Shown: positions 7,236-17,230 of the stretch, in pieces
Position numbering within the stretch: the first letter of the stretch is position 1
Layout: each line of letters starts with the position of its first letter
The notes under the pieces: generated by a model
What the model saw: the letters and a program-made list of their open reading frames with translations, nothing else
Database searches by the model: none
What the model was told of the DNA's origin: nothing
Program-made: the position numbers and the translations under genes
DNA from: Sthenelais limicola
Lineage: Eukaryota > Annelida > Polychaeta > Phyllodocida > Sigalionidae
Length of the DNA stretch: 64,000 nt
Assembly (NCBI GenBank): GCA_942159475.1
Contig: OW804096.1
Coordinates: forward strand, 105,994,194 to 106,058,193
Reading direction: 5' to 3'

Positions 7236-9413
7236 ATGTCGACTTCAGGAGAATTCGAGAATATGACCGAGGACCAGTTGGCTGATTCCCTCAACGCCAA
7301 GCTGTCCGAGTTGGATCTAGAGATGGATCTGGACGGTTCGGACTGCGAGGTATTGTCGGACGAGGAGGCTAAGGTCTTGGAAGGGTCTCGGATCCTTGTT
7401 GGCATGGGTCAGCCTGACGCAGGTGGCTCTGGGACCGGCACCGTAACTTGCTGGGGCGCAATTATGGAGGCCGATGATGCTAGGAAAGCAGCTGCTGAAG
7501 AGGATGCGGCGATGGTGACAGACATGGCTGAGGTTGAGTCCGAGACTCCCGAAGCCAAGTCTGTACCTTCGGCTGGTACCTCTAAGCAAAAGCCTAGATC
7601 CCCCAGAAAGCAGGACAGGCCGAGGATGAAGGATGGAGAGATGAACGAGTCCCCGTGGACTCTATCTCCAGATCCTGCTGATTCCTCGGCGGCAGTAACT
7701 GTGGAGCTCATGGATTCACCGGCCAAGAGCACCCGGTCTTCTGCCCGTCAAGTTCGCAAGCCCCGGAGTTCGGACCCCAAGTCGAACTCGAAAGGCAAGG
7801 CACCTTCCCCAGCGACTGGAACTACTAAGTTGAAGTTCCGGAAGCTGAAAAAGGTCCATGTGCATCGTGCTAAGGTGAGGGAGGATCAGCTGGCGCACTC
7901 GGGCTCATTGACTAAGTTCAATGCCGAGTTGGACAAAGCCACTGATATTGTCCCGCTGAACCCGAAGCACGATCGGCCAGGCTCACGTCATCTGATGGCC
8001 ACAGAGTCCGACTCTGAAGATGACCATGGACTCATGCTTCGGTATGAATCCTGTCTCTACCCGGGGCTGTGTAAGGCGGGTAAAATGGAGCCTGGTACCA
8101 GTGAGAAGCTCCGACTGGTACCAACTCTGTGGGAGCCTGGATTTCGCTGTCCGTACTTGGTGTGTAGGCGAGTGAAGCTCAATGCTTCAGGTGTCCGAAT
8201 TTTCTCCACCCGAGAAAGATTCTTCAGGCACCTGTGCGAGGTTCACACCCCTCAGACAGAAGTGTGGGTCTGCCCCTACGAGAACTGTCAGCAGCAGCTT
8301 GACAGGAAATCGGAGTTGGTCAGCCACATCATGAATGGGGAGGAGCTGCTGCACAACCAGGGAAGGCCGAAGGCGATGGAGAAGGCGGCGAAAGTGAAGC
8401 CTGAGTGGAAGCCCTTCGGAGCTTTCATTCGGACTACTCATCTTTCGATGGCCCATCTCCGGACCCTTCGAAAGGCTGGTGAGGTGGATGTCCCCAGAAC
8501 TGGTACTGGGAAATCCAAACCGACTCAGACCTCGGTAAAGTCTAGCACAGCGACTTCGGACAAGTCAAGTGCTAGTACTAGCTCGAAGGCCGCAGCCTCC
8601 AAGCGTCCGAGGACTGAGAGCCAGTCGAAGGCAGCTGAGTTGACTGCTCCTCCTGCTAAGAGGAGCAGACGTTCGAGGAAGGCCCAGAAATGGGTGGACA
8701 CAACTCTGGCCGAACTGCCTTGTGCTTTGGAGACCGCTGCTCTGGTGGAAACATCAGAGACCGGCGTGAACCAGGCGTTGAAAGCCCTGCAAGTAGCTGC
8801 AGAGGATGCCAAGAGGCAGGTCAAAGTGACCGTGGCGGCTCTTGTGACTCCTCTGAAAAAGCTTCAGGCGGTGAGGGCGAAGGTGGATGAGGTAGGCACG
8901 CTGAAAGAAACCATCAGTCAGCAGGCTCTCCTCATCCGGACTCTGAAGGCATCCAATCAGGAGAAAGAACAACGCATCCTGAAGCTCTTGGAGGAGAATA
9001 CCAGACTCCAGGGCTTGCTTTTGGATGATTCGGATGAGTCCAATCAAGGTGTGAGCAGGTCGGAAAGTTCCCTGGGTGGAAAGCCGACCTCTCTCCCTGC
9101 CAAACCAGTTGAGGAAGCTCAAGCCTTGCCTTCTTCAGGCTCGGGCGAGACTCCTGGTTTGACCGTGATGTCCAGTCGAGCTGGTGGGACGTTGGAGGTT
9201 AACGACCAACAAATCCATTTCCTCACCAATCTCCTGGACCAGATGAAGTCCCAACGTGAGCCACCCCAGCCTCAGAGAACTGTGGCTTCGGCTGCGTTGG
9301 GCCGGGCGCCTCCCGAGCAAGGTATGTTCGGCAGTATGTTCGATACTCCGGACAGACCTTCTGCAAAGGACTCGCCCGATGGAACGAAAGACGACGACGG
9401 CAAGGATGACTGA
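7236..9413 (+). CDS. Third ORF of the LTR element: C2H2 zinc fingers plus coiled coil, 725 aa
   Basis: An uninterrupted frame from ATG 7236 (in-frame TGA at 7227) to TGA 9411-9413. The N-terminal 300 residues are Ser/Pro/Lys-rich and acidic-basic patchy with no named domain seen. Two finger-like modules follow: C-x4-C-x21-H-x4-H (Cys at 8148 and 8163, His at 8229 and 8244) and C-x4-C-x12-H-x8-H (Cys at 8271 and 8286, His at 8325 and 8352). After a Ser/Thr/Lys linker comes a long helical, Leu-rich coiled-coil-like region at about 8760-9030, and a disordered acidic tail. There is no signal peptide or membrane segment, so it is not an envelope protein. It lies inside the element between pol and the polypurine tract, in the same strand. 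It may be a nucleic-acid- or chromatin-binding accessory protein, or a host-gene capture. It is the only main ORF here without a break. Function unknown. Confidence 0.8.
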   Translation: MSTSGEFENMTEDQLADSLNAKLSELDLEMDLDGSDCEVLSDEEAKVLEGSRILVGMGQPDAGGSGTGTVTCWGAIMEADDARKAAAEEDAAMVTDMAEVESETPEAKSVPSAGTSKQKPRSPRKQDRPRMKDGEMNESPWTLSPDPADSSAAVTVELMDSPAKSTRSSARQVRKPRSSDPKSNSKGKAPSPATGTTKLKFRKLKKVHVHRAKVREDQLAHSGSLTKFNAELDKATDIVPLNPKHDRPGSRHLMATESDSEDDHGLMLRYESCLYPGLCKAGKMEPGTSEKLRLVPTLWEPGFRCPYLVCRRVKLNASGVRIFSTRERFFRHLCEVHTPQTEVWVCPYENCQQQLDRKSELVSHIMNGEELLHNQGRPKAMEKAAKVKPEWKPFGAFIRTTHLSMAHLRTLRKAGEVDVPRTGTGKSKPTQTSVKSSTATSDKSSASTSSKAAASKRPRTESQSKAAELTAPPAKRSRRSRKAQKWVDTTLAELPCALETAALVETSETGVNQALKALQVAAEDAKRQVKVTVAALVTPLKKLQAVRAKVDEVGTLKETISQQALLIRTLKASNQEKEQRILKLLEENTRLQGLLLDDSDESNQGVSRSESSLGGKPTSLPAKPVEEAQALPSSGSGETPGLTVMSSRAGGTLEVNDQQIHFLTNLLDQMKSQREPPQPQRTVASAALGRAPPEQGMFGSMFDTPDRPSAKDSPDGTKDDDGKDD

Positions 9414-9618
9414 ACGGAGGAAACGCATGGACGATGATGACTGGACCGCCCTTCGACCCGATTTAACCACCTCGGATACTCTTCGGATGCCCTGGATCCT
9501 TGGATACAGAACCTTGGTGTGAGGCGCTGAAATCTGAAACCAAGTCTACAATATGAATGTGAATTCCTTTTTCAAAATAATTAATTTCTGTTAAGCAGAA
9601 AATTGTTTGTTTGCAAGG

Positions 9619-9792
9619 TAGTGAGGACACAATATGCTCCTGCTTGTCGAACGCGAAGAGGTTTTCATAAAATTTTTCTTACTTCAAAGAATGTTCATTT
9701 TAATTAGGACACAGTATGCTCCTATATGTCGCAAGAAGTTTTCATAAGATTTATTTATTGTTCATAGTAGAGAGGACACCTTATGCTCCTAC
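9619..9792 (+). repeat. Three diverged direct repeats in the element 3' UTR
   Basis: The core GAGGACACAATATGCTCCT recurs at about 9623, 9707 (AGGACACAGTATGCTCCT) and 9773 (GAGGACACCTTATGCTCCT), each followed by similar T-rich sequence with TTTTCATAA. Spacing is about 65-85 bp. They lie between ORF3 and the polypurine tract and could be a protein- or RNA-binding array, or simply an internal duplication. Confidence 0.7.
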
Positions 9793-9856
9793 ATGTAGAT
9801 GTTTCAACTTTTTAATACCCTGTCGAGTTTTAAAAACGTATTTTTCAAACTCTTAA

Positions 9857-9872
9857 AAGAAAAGAGGGGGTA
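9857..9872 (+). other. Polypurine tract (plus-strand primer)
   Basis: AAAAGAAAAGAGGGGG lies three bases before the 3' LTR start, the expected place and composition for second-strand priming during reverse transcription. Confidence 0.85.
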
Positions 9873-9875
9873 TTG

Positions 9876-10367
9876 TGGTGTTATTGGGTTTCACTAGAGT
9901 TTATCTCTAGGTGCTGTCTGCTGTGGGTTAGTTCGGCCAATCTACCCCAGTGGGCAGTACTGGTCCGCAGTGACTTTTTAGTCTATGTATTAACTTTTAC
10001 CTGTTGCATTTTACATATAACAGCAGTCCAGCTGTTGTTGCCAGAGTAACGGCAACCTGGGTTAACCTTATTTTGCTAATGGTTATGAATGTTCTTGTTC
10101 TTGTAACTAGTATCTTGTTACTCTTATATTGGCTTGTACCATGTTTACTTAAACCTGCATGTTGCCTCAGACACCTGTGGTCAAGGGTCACCTAGCTGGC
10201 TAGGAGGCCCGAGATCCTCGGACTGAGGTAGGATTGTGTAAACTGACGCTCAGCTTGCAATTCCTCACGAGAATAAAACCCTTTGCGAACAGGTAGAGAC
10301 TGCCTTTTGTTCCATTTGTTTTATACATCGGTAAGGTTAAGGGATACGAACCTGCGAGATCACTACA
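9876..10367 (+). repeat. 3' LTR, complete (about 492 bp)
   Basis: Starts TGTGGTG after the polypurine tract and ends CACTACA, giving short near-perfect terminal inverted repeats (TG...CA). Bases 10133-10367 equal 1-235. A TATAT at about 10126 could be the promoter TATA, and AATAAA at 10272-10277 the polyadenylation signal. The following flank is TACATACATATATATATAAC. Confidence 0.92.
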
Positions 10368-11935
10368 TACATATATATATAACATATATATCCAGGATGT
10401 TTTAATTGGATTTTTACCCACTCACACACAAAACAATCAAACCCTCCATGCACACATGTATCTCACATCCACTCACCTTCTCACCCAGTCACACACACAC
10501 ATGACGTATGCATGGCTTGCAACATAGGCACTTGCTATAGTGGACATTATTATGAGGGAACAGGCACGAACGAACAGGAGTGAACTGCAACGAGCAGGGT
10601 TCATCCCCACGAATAGCTAAATGTTGTTAGAAATTGAAAATTACTTTGCAAACACTTGCAATATTGTTTTTATTCATTTATGTGTTGATATTATTGAATA
10701 GATTATTTATATGTTTGCCCATAATGGTAACGGACAGACTTAGGATGACCCTCAGGGTCGTCCTAACTTTGTCTTGTGCAACACCATTTTCACCCAGATA
10801 TTTGTCTATGTTCTCACGATTATGGTATGAACGAGAACCCACGAATTAGTTGTGCAACAGATTCTCGTCAGTACCCCCAAAGAACGAGCAGACATGAATA
10901 CAATTAGGCAATTAACAAAATCCACTAGCAATAGAGAGTGGGTGAGTGGGCTAGCACCGTTTTTAACTGACTAAATTGGGCTAAAGTTCGGGAAAGACCA
11001 CAAATAGTGATGTCATAACAAGGGATTCCTCTCATTTATGGAGTATATTCATGACATGAATGTAGGTATAAATATAAAGACTAGCGCCGCACCTGAATAG
11101 AAGTGTGTGACGTCGCCTGGCAACCACCAATGGACAGTACAGTACTACGATAGCCAGTGCACAGTATAGACTGAAAATTTTTACAGTACAAGCAAGAGTG
11201 TGCAACTTGAGAACGTGCACGAGTGTGTAGAGTTAGGACAGGTACTTGTGCAACAGAGCCTGATCGTTTCTAATCCTGGTCGTTCTTATCCAAAGATCTA
11301 CAACGATCTAATTCCTAGGCTGCACGTTCGTGGACTTTCCTTGTGCAACAAAGCCCTGTACTCATATTGTCCACAGTGTACATAGTATATCAAATGGTGG
11401 ACACAACAAAAACATTCCGCAATATATAAATCCTCTGGATTGTGTTTCTTTGCTAAAATAATATATCGTCATTAAGAGGAGATAAGAAGAAATATTGGCG
11501 AAATATCTCATACATGAAACTTTAGCAGAAACTGTCAAAGAGATGTCTGCGAACATTTCGTATTCTGACAGCAAGGGCATCAGGTGGCATTCTGATAGAG
11601 GATCTGCTCCAAATACCATCACTCAGGGGACAACTTGTTTAAAGGAACTATGTTGCCTCGTTTTATGCCGTCCCCATCTATAATAGTAATAATAATGCTT
11701 GGGCACTCTTTATTTGTCAAATTATCAAAGGAACAAATAAGATATGTATATATCATTATCAGATTAGGTTCAGGTCTTCCAGTACATGCCTCTTGATTTT
11801 TAATATGCAGTTGTTTAATACCTATTACTTGAAGCTTAATAACTTTAAAATTATGTCAACAAGCGAGCATCTTATTAGGACTATTCTCTATCAGGAGTTA
11901 GATCCTGGTATGTGTGGTCAAGGTTGTGAGGAGGG
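10368..11935. other. Gene-free stretch right of the LTR element
   Basis: Begins with a TA/CA-rich tract (10368-10393) and CA-rich low complexity to about 10505. A small hairpin TTAGGATGACC...GGGTCGTCCTAAC lies near 10739-10767. Around 11690-11800 there is a sequence resembling 31360-31450 (TTCTTTATTTGT ... GGTCTTCCAGTACATGCC), a dispersed repeat. No coding evidence. Confidence 0.5.
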
Positions 11936-11940
11936 GTACA

Positions 11941-12196
11941 GACGGTAGGGCCCCACGACGGTAGGGCCCCAAAACCTAGGACGCTAGGGCCCTGGGACCA
12001 GACCCTGGTCCAGACGCTAGGGCCCACCCAACTTTGAACGCTGGGGCCCACCCCTCATTTCTTCCACACTCTTTTTGTTTCATATGAACTTAAATTAGAA
12101 CGTATCTAGACATAAGGGCCCATCCCACTTCAGACGCTGGGGCCCACCCCTCATTTCTTCCACATTTGTGTTTCATATGAACTTAAATTAGAACTT
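11941..12196 (+). repeat. GACGCTAGGGCCC-type repeats and a tandem duplication
   Basis: GACGGTAGGGCCC, GACGCTAGGGCCC and GACGCTGGGGCCC recur at short intervals from 11948. The block ending CATATGAACTTAAATTAGAAC (about 12043-12102) is repeated at about 12141-12196. The core motif is the reverse complement of the core of the next array. Confidence 0.75.
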
Positions 12197-12261
12197 ATTG
12201 TATGCACTTTAAAATCCTATTTCCGATTACAGTTAGTTATTTGTTATTTATTGAACTAATT

Positions 12262-12656
12262 GTGGGTGGGCCATAGCGTCTGATTATGGTTGGGTCCTAA
12301 CATCTGATTGTGTGCATGGATCCTAGCATCTGATTGTGGGCGGGCCCTAGCGTCTGATTATGGGCGGGTCCTAGCGTCTGATTGTGGGCAGGTCCTAGCG
12401 TCTGATTGTGGGCAGGTCCTAGCGTCTGATTGTGGGTGGGTCCTAACATCTGATTGTGTGCATGGATCCTAGCATCTGATTGTGGGCGGGCCCTAGCGTC
12501 TGATTATGGGCGGGTCCTAGCGTCTGATTGTGGGCAGGTCCTAGCGTCTGATTGTGGGCAGGTCCTAGCGTCTGATTGTGGGTGGGTCCTAGCATCTGAT
12601 TGTGGGTGGGTCTGATTGTGAGTGGATCCTAGCATCTGATTGTGAGTGGGTCCTAG
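12262..12656 (+). repeat. 24-bp minisatellite with higher-order structure
   Basis: Units of the form GGTCCTAGCGTCTGATTGTGGGCA, period 24 bp, about 16 copies. A block containing a variant unit (TCCTAACATCTGATTGTGTGC) recurs at 12291 and 12437, so about six units form a 146-bp higher-order repeat. A minus-strand frame at 12504-12710 is only this repeat translated. Confidence 0.85.
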
Positions 12657-12659
12657 CGA

Positions 12660-13629
12660 TTGAAAATCAGTGATACTCACTGACATAGGCATGTATACAA
12701 TAACATCCAAAACAATTAATAAGGTGTAATGTAACTAATTAAGAGTGTGAGGTAGAAGTATATCGGTACTCATTTTCTTGATACCTATAGTGGTATGCTT
12801 TTCCAAAGAGTTATTTTTACATTTACTCATTTGGACATTTATTGTCAACTGTTCCCTAAGCTGCAGACTAATGTCTCCAATCTCTCCGTCTTCAATCTCG
12901 TCAGTGTAGAGTCTTCCATCGAATTATATGCTGTAATGAATATTTATGTCGGATCAGAATTAAAGATGATATAAAATGTAATTATGCAAGAAGACTGGCT
13001 TCAGGTTAGTACGACATTAGGCAAATTCTGCCCAGAGAATGTGAACACATGTAATATTATATAATTGTTGAATCATGACCGAAAAAGTAAGCATAGAGAG
13101 TTTATAAATTGGGTGTTTATCATGCAGAGAATTTTATCCATCGTCCACGTTTATAGAACAATAATGAAAGTCAGACTGAAAGCCGTACATTCAAACTGCC
13201 GGCATTCCTACGCACAGAAAGATCAGATTGTATACCTTAGCAGGAACCCAAAACATTACATGCTACGTTGTGAATTCAGGTTAATTGTACATCCAAAGAG
13301 ACGTACCATCCACTAATTGTTTCATCATTTGCCTCCCTTTATATTAGTATAATTCAATTCGGAACTATTTGATTAAATCGGAAATTCGCTAAGTTGACTC
13401 CCTATATTATATATAAGTATCCTGAGTATCCCTTTAACTTGGTTATCAAAATACTAAGCCTAGCTATCGTATGTACCCAGATGAAAAAGATTTGCTCTTG
13501 GAGAACCGATTGCTGCTACCTGAAATATTTACCCAGCAATGCATTTAAGTATGTAAATACCCACATCTAAATACGGCACCAGTGTATACATTAATATTAT
13601 TGTTATATTAGAACTATACCGTTGTCTCC

Positions 13630-13634
<5 letters not shown>
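12660..13634. other. Gene-free stretch
   Basis: AT-rich unique-looking sequence with short random frames only; I see no domain, splice pair or repeat that I can name. Confidence 0.4.

Positions 13635-13687
<53 letters not shown>
13635..13687. repeat. (TA)n microsatellite
   Basis: About 53 bp of uninterrupted alternating AT/TA, able to extrude as a cruciform; flanked by non-repetitive DNA. Confidence 0.95.
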
Positions 13688-13688
<1 letters not shown>

Positions 13689-13842
13689 CCTGCGGTTTGC
13701 AAAGTTACATATCGCAGCCCCAATATTTTTTCTTCTCTCCTCCTTGCAGAGTGGAAAAATTATCCTCTCTCCCCCCATGATATCATCCCAGTTAGCCTCA
13801 CCCCACCATATGAGATCATAAAGACAGATAAAACAAATTTGC

Positions 13843-14133
13843 TCAAACCAACAGTGTACATATAAGCAACCGACCGGTGGATACATTATTATCTCCGATA
13901 GTCATATCCAATATGGCTAGTTCTTCCTTCTTAGGCTCTTCTTTGCAACCACCAATAACAAGCAGTTTGAAGGTATGCCTTGTTTCCGTGTAGTGTGATG
14001 AAACCGAATAGATGAGACATCGGATACCTCCAAGATGAAAGACAGTCCCATGATGGTTGATGCAATTTCGTGGTACCTTGAGATGTAATTGAATATCACA
14101 TTTATATCGATAAGCCATGTATGTATCTATCAA
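13843..14133 (-). pseudogene. Possible exon fragment, faintly kelch-like
   Basis: A 96-codon minus-strand frame with protein-like composition in its last two thirds: an HHGTVFHLGG segment and, about 30 residues later, KLLVIGG followed by EELAILDMT. The spacing of two L-x-GG segments is what one sees in kelch blades, where each repeat has a hydrophobic run followed by GG. There is no clear upstream acceptor, and I cannot find neighbouring blades, so it may be a stray exon copy, a pseudogene or chance. Read the kelch suggestion as a guess. Confidence 0.2.
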
Positions 14134-14633
14134 GGGGTGGGAAGAACTCCCAAAGAAGATTATCTAGACCTGTTATAATAATGATTCCAGTCCATATACA
14201 TTAAAATATTTGAGTTGGTGTTTCTTTCAATTTTGAACGACTGGCATCCATTCAATCACAGATTTCGATTGTTGCAAAGTTGCTTGGCATGGCACTATTG
14301 ATCACCGTTAGAATAAGATTCCCATATTTACTGAACAAATTTGTATTGAATCCGGAAGTAAGAACACTCACTCTCCACACATGTAGAGCGCTTGGTGTTT
14401 GTCAATAAAACTATATTTAATATGGACATAGAAGGGGTTGGTTTTCCGTGTTCTCTTGTATTCATTTGTGTATCTGTTTACATCATTCGTCATTCCCACT
14501 TAGCCATCATGTCACAATCCATCTTCTAGAATGGGGCTTGTCATATAGGCAGTATCCAACTCCATGTCCGACTTCTACTATTACACACAGTGTACACAAT
14601 AATATTATAGTCTAGTTTTATAGAGACCGATGA

Positions 14634-14899
14634 CTTAAAAATGCACTACCAGCTATGCATGCGCAAATCTGCGCATTTTTTCCTTTTGCCACATACACCA
14701 AGTATAAGACAAACCCAAACATGTCCCTGAATATCTAAGAATTCCGAGCCCATTAAAAGCATGTAATTAGCCAAAGAAGTGGCCCATTATTCATTCGGTG
14801 CGCACCGAAAGGATGGACATTGGATGGTCTCTCAACCAGATATTTCAGAGGGATTTCCCTGTTGTTAGCATACGTCATATATTGGAAATGAGGGTGCAA
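14634..14899 (+). repeat. Dispersed repeat family A, copy 1
   Basis: Reverse complement of 20764-21031 with scattered differences. Its left end reads CTTAAAAATGCACTACCAGC, a terminus also carried by family B. It contains a GGTGCGCACC-type palindrome near 14798. MITE- or SINE-like, non-coding. Confidence 0.8.
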
Positions 14900-15220
14900 T
14901 ATAATGCTAATGATATCAGTTGGCCTTATTGATTGAATTTTAAGTGCCAATCATCAGACCATAGTCATTTATATATGCCTTTAATAGCAGATCTTTGGAT
15001 TCTGCTGGGGTTCTGGATACTTATAAATTACTGTTTGGACAGGAAGTGGTCAAACCGGAAAACGGATGAAGTAAATTATTGTTCGGATTCAGGGGTTTAT
15101 TTTGCGGATGTAGATTTATTTTGCGGATGTAGTTCAAATAAACCCCAGTCGGCGTTTCCGCTCAATCAGTCACTTACCTCATCAACTAGTTGTTTGTCGC
15201 CTAAATATCACTCCCAATAG

Positions 15221-15744
15221 CTCCAAAATCACCGATAATGTTCCAAATATCATTGTAGAAGGATATTCCGCTTGCTGAATGGTGGTGAACAACGAAATAG
15301 GGAATAATCGATTTGTCAATTCCTGCAAATCATCGTCATGTTCGCCACAAGCGGCCATGACAGTTCCAGGTTCAGGGTTCAAGGTCGGGTCTTAACTAGA
15401 GTTTTTTGGTTGTTTTTCGTCGATTCCGCGTTCAGTTTGGAACGTGTATAAAGTCCTGGTCACATTAAAGTCATTCCTCCACTGTTTCCGATGGAAATAT
15501 TAGCCATTTTTAAGTTTTTAGGGCATAGGGTTCGCCATAACGTGACGACGATAGACATCGTGCGAGCGATATTTCATGATACAATGGCTGCCTCCCCTCG
15601 TGGGGTCAAGCCCAGGCTATGTAAAACTCTACACAATATCTCCAAAATCACCGATAATGTTCCAAATATCCTTGTACTTAGCATGATCTGCTTGCTGAAT
15701 GGTGGTAAGCAACGAAATAGGGAATAATCCATTTGTCAATTCCG
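15221..15744 (+). repeat. Direct repeat pair, about 104 bp each
   Basis: 15221-15324 and 15641-15744 share long identical stretches (CCAAAATCACCGATAATGTT ... AACGAAATAGGGAATAATC) separated by about 420 bp. Confidence 0.85.
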
Positions 15745-15918
15745 CCACAGTAGACATCGTGCCGGACATCGTGCAAGCCTCAGTTTGTTGACGTGTGGGT
15801 CACTTTTGAATGAAATCCTCCGTGCGCTCTATAGACTACCGTACACAATGCAACGCAAAGTCAACCTGCACATGAGTGGCTATGCCGAAGGATCTCCCCA
15901 TCTCTTCCGGTCGCACGT

Positions 15919-16438
15919 ATGGGTTCTGAAATCGCCATTCATTGAATACTAGATTCCCGTAGACTAAATCTTCGCTATCGGGCTAAAACAACATTTAAAA
16001 CATTTCTACCGATTCAAATCTTTTATTTATTTCTTTTTTTAAGTCCCTAGACACACGCAACACGGCATTGGAAAACCGGAAGTCGCTGATGCTTTGGATA
16101 GCAAGCAGCGGATCCTTGCGAAAACACGCCGGCCGGTTTGAAAAGTAACATCAGTAAATACGCACCTCTGATTGGCTGTTGTAGCTTGAGGTTCATTCGG
16201 CCAGCCGTCGCATTATCATATAGATTCCGACTAAAGCGGTGCAAACTTGCGGCGAGTAAACACAAGGTTTCTGAAGTCGCCATGCATTTATTACTTGATT
16301 TCCTTAGAGGAAAACTTCGCTATCGGCTTAAAACAACATTTAAAACATTTCTACCGATTCAAATCTTTTATTTCTTTCTTTTTTAAGTCCCTAGACACAC
16401 GGACACGGCATTCGTAAACCGGAAGTCTCATGCTTGGT
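15919..16438 (+). repeat. Direct duplication, about 175 bp each
   Basis: 15919-16098 and 16266-16438 share the block CTTCGCTATCGG through AACCGGAAGTC, including ACATTTAAAACATTTCTACC and TAAGTCCCTAGACACACG. Distance about 345 bp. Confidence 0.85.
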
Positions 16439-16724
16439 TGCCTGCAAAAAGTGGAAGCTTCGTTTGTTTCTGGAACGGAGAATGCGGCTGACGTAACCGA
16501 CATTCTGAAGTTATCATTAGGTTTACATATGTTATATTGGTTTGACAGAGGTAAAATAATCTAAATATTAGAATGTGATGGGTTAAAATGTGTAAAACAT
16601 CCTGATTTGGATGTTATGAAGGCTGCATTTGACTCGGTCCTTTCCATGTCAGATGTAAAATAGTAACCCCTGTGTTCGAGTGGAGGAGCTAAATTAAAAA
16701 TCATAATGCTAAAAATCTTCGGCT

Positions 16725-16781
16725 TTTGCTTGAAAATAAACCCCTCGGCCCTCCGGGCCTCGGGGTTTATTTTCAAGCAAA
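16725..16781. repeat. Strong hairpin, 20-bp arms
   Basis: TTTGCTTGAAAATAAACCCC pairs perfectly with its inverted copy GGGGTTTATTTTCAAGCAAA. Inside, GGCCC/GGGCC makes a further short stem around TCC. The same AAATAAACCCC word occurs in the 15.1-kb hairpin. Confidence 0.85.
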
Positions 16782-16969
16782 TGCCTCAGACACAAAATCT
16801 CGAGAAATTAATCACATAATAATTAGGTCCCTACTGGTGATTCATTGCTCAGTCAATGAAGCATAAACCCAACTTATGGGTATGTTTGTTTGTTTCTGAA
16901 TGTGACCAATAACTTGATTGCCTATTAGGAACTGTAAAGCCTATCTTTATAAACATTGCTTCTTTGGAG

Positions 16970-17230
16970 CCAAACTATATCAAAATAGACCCTGCGCACA
17001 CACATATATGTGACTAAGGGTTCCCCATTACCCCTCTAGTTTTGAATGGGCACTTACAGGCCACTGATGCAGTGGTAAGCAGAGCAAAAACCGATACCGA
17101 ATTTGTTAGTTTTAATCAGTTTTTCTTCATTTAAATCGTTTGTCCAGGACATATGATAGGTTTAGGGTGTTTATCTCAAGGATAGTCATTTCATTTCAGG
17201 ATCTTCCACAGCTGGTAATGCATCTTTAAA
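16970..17230 (-). repeat. Dispersed repeat family B, copy 1
   Basis: Reverse complement of 20175-20433: CCAAACTATAT...TAGACCCTGCGCAC at one end and CCACAGCTGGTAATGCATCTTTAAA at the other. The TTAAAGATGCATTACCAGCT end is nearly that of family A. Confidence 0.8.

Larger units (their letters stand above)
1..10367 (+). mobile_element. Ty3/gypsy LTR retrotransposon, nearly full length
   Basis: The order is partial 5' LTR, tRNA primer site, leader, gag remnant, PR-RT-RNase H-IN, a third ORF, polypurine tract and complete 3' LTR. RT-RNase H-integrase order and the GPY/F-like segment after the integrase core place it in Ty3/gypsy (Metaviridae-like). The 3' LTR is about 492 bp, so the full element should be near 10.6 kb with roughly 257 bp lost beyond the left window edge. 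The visible 235 bp of 5' LTR match the 3' LTR with no difference I could find, which implies a young insertion. The coding part is nevertheless damaged: stops and frame changes in gag, a one-base frameshift in RT, and a changed RNase H residue. The 3' flank is an alternating TA/CA tract. A target-site duplication cannot be tested because the left flank is outside the window. Confidence 0.95.
14900..16969. other. Gene-free stretch with local duplications
   Basis: Apart from the duplications and hairpin listed separately, includes GGGGTTTATTTT and its inverted AAATAAACCCC at 15088-15146. No coding evidence. Confidence 0.5.

Noticed and set aside
7236..9413. Envelope (env) gene
   Set aside because: Position fits, but there is no signal peptide, furin-like site or membrane segment; zinc fingers and coiled coil instead.
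12262..12656. CRISPR array
   Set aside because: Units are contiguous tandem repeats without distinct spacers, and the DNA is animal nuclear.
12504..12710. Minus-strand ORF with SDART-type repeats
   Set aside because: Translation of the 24-bp minisatellite.
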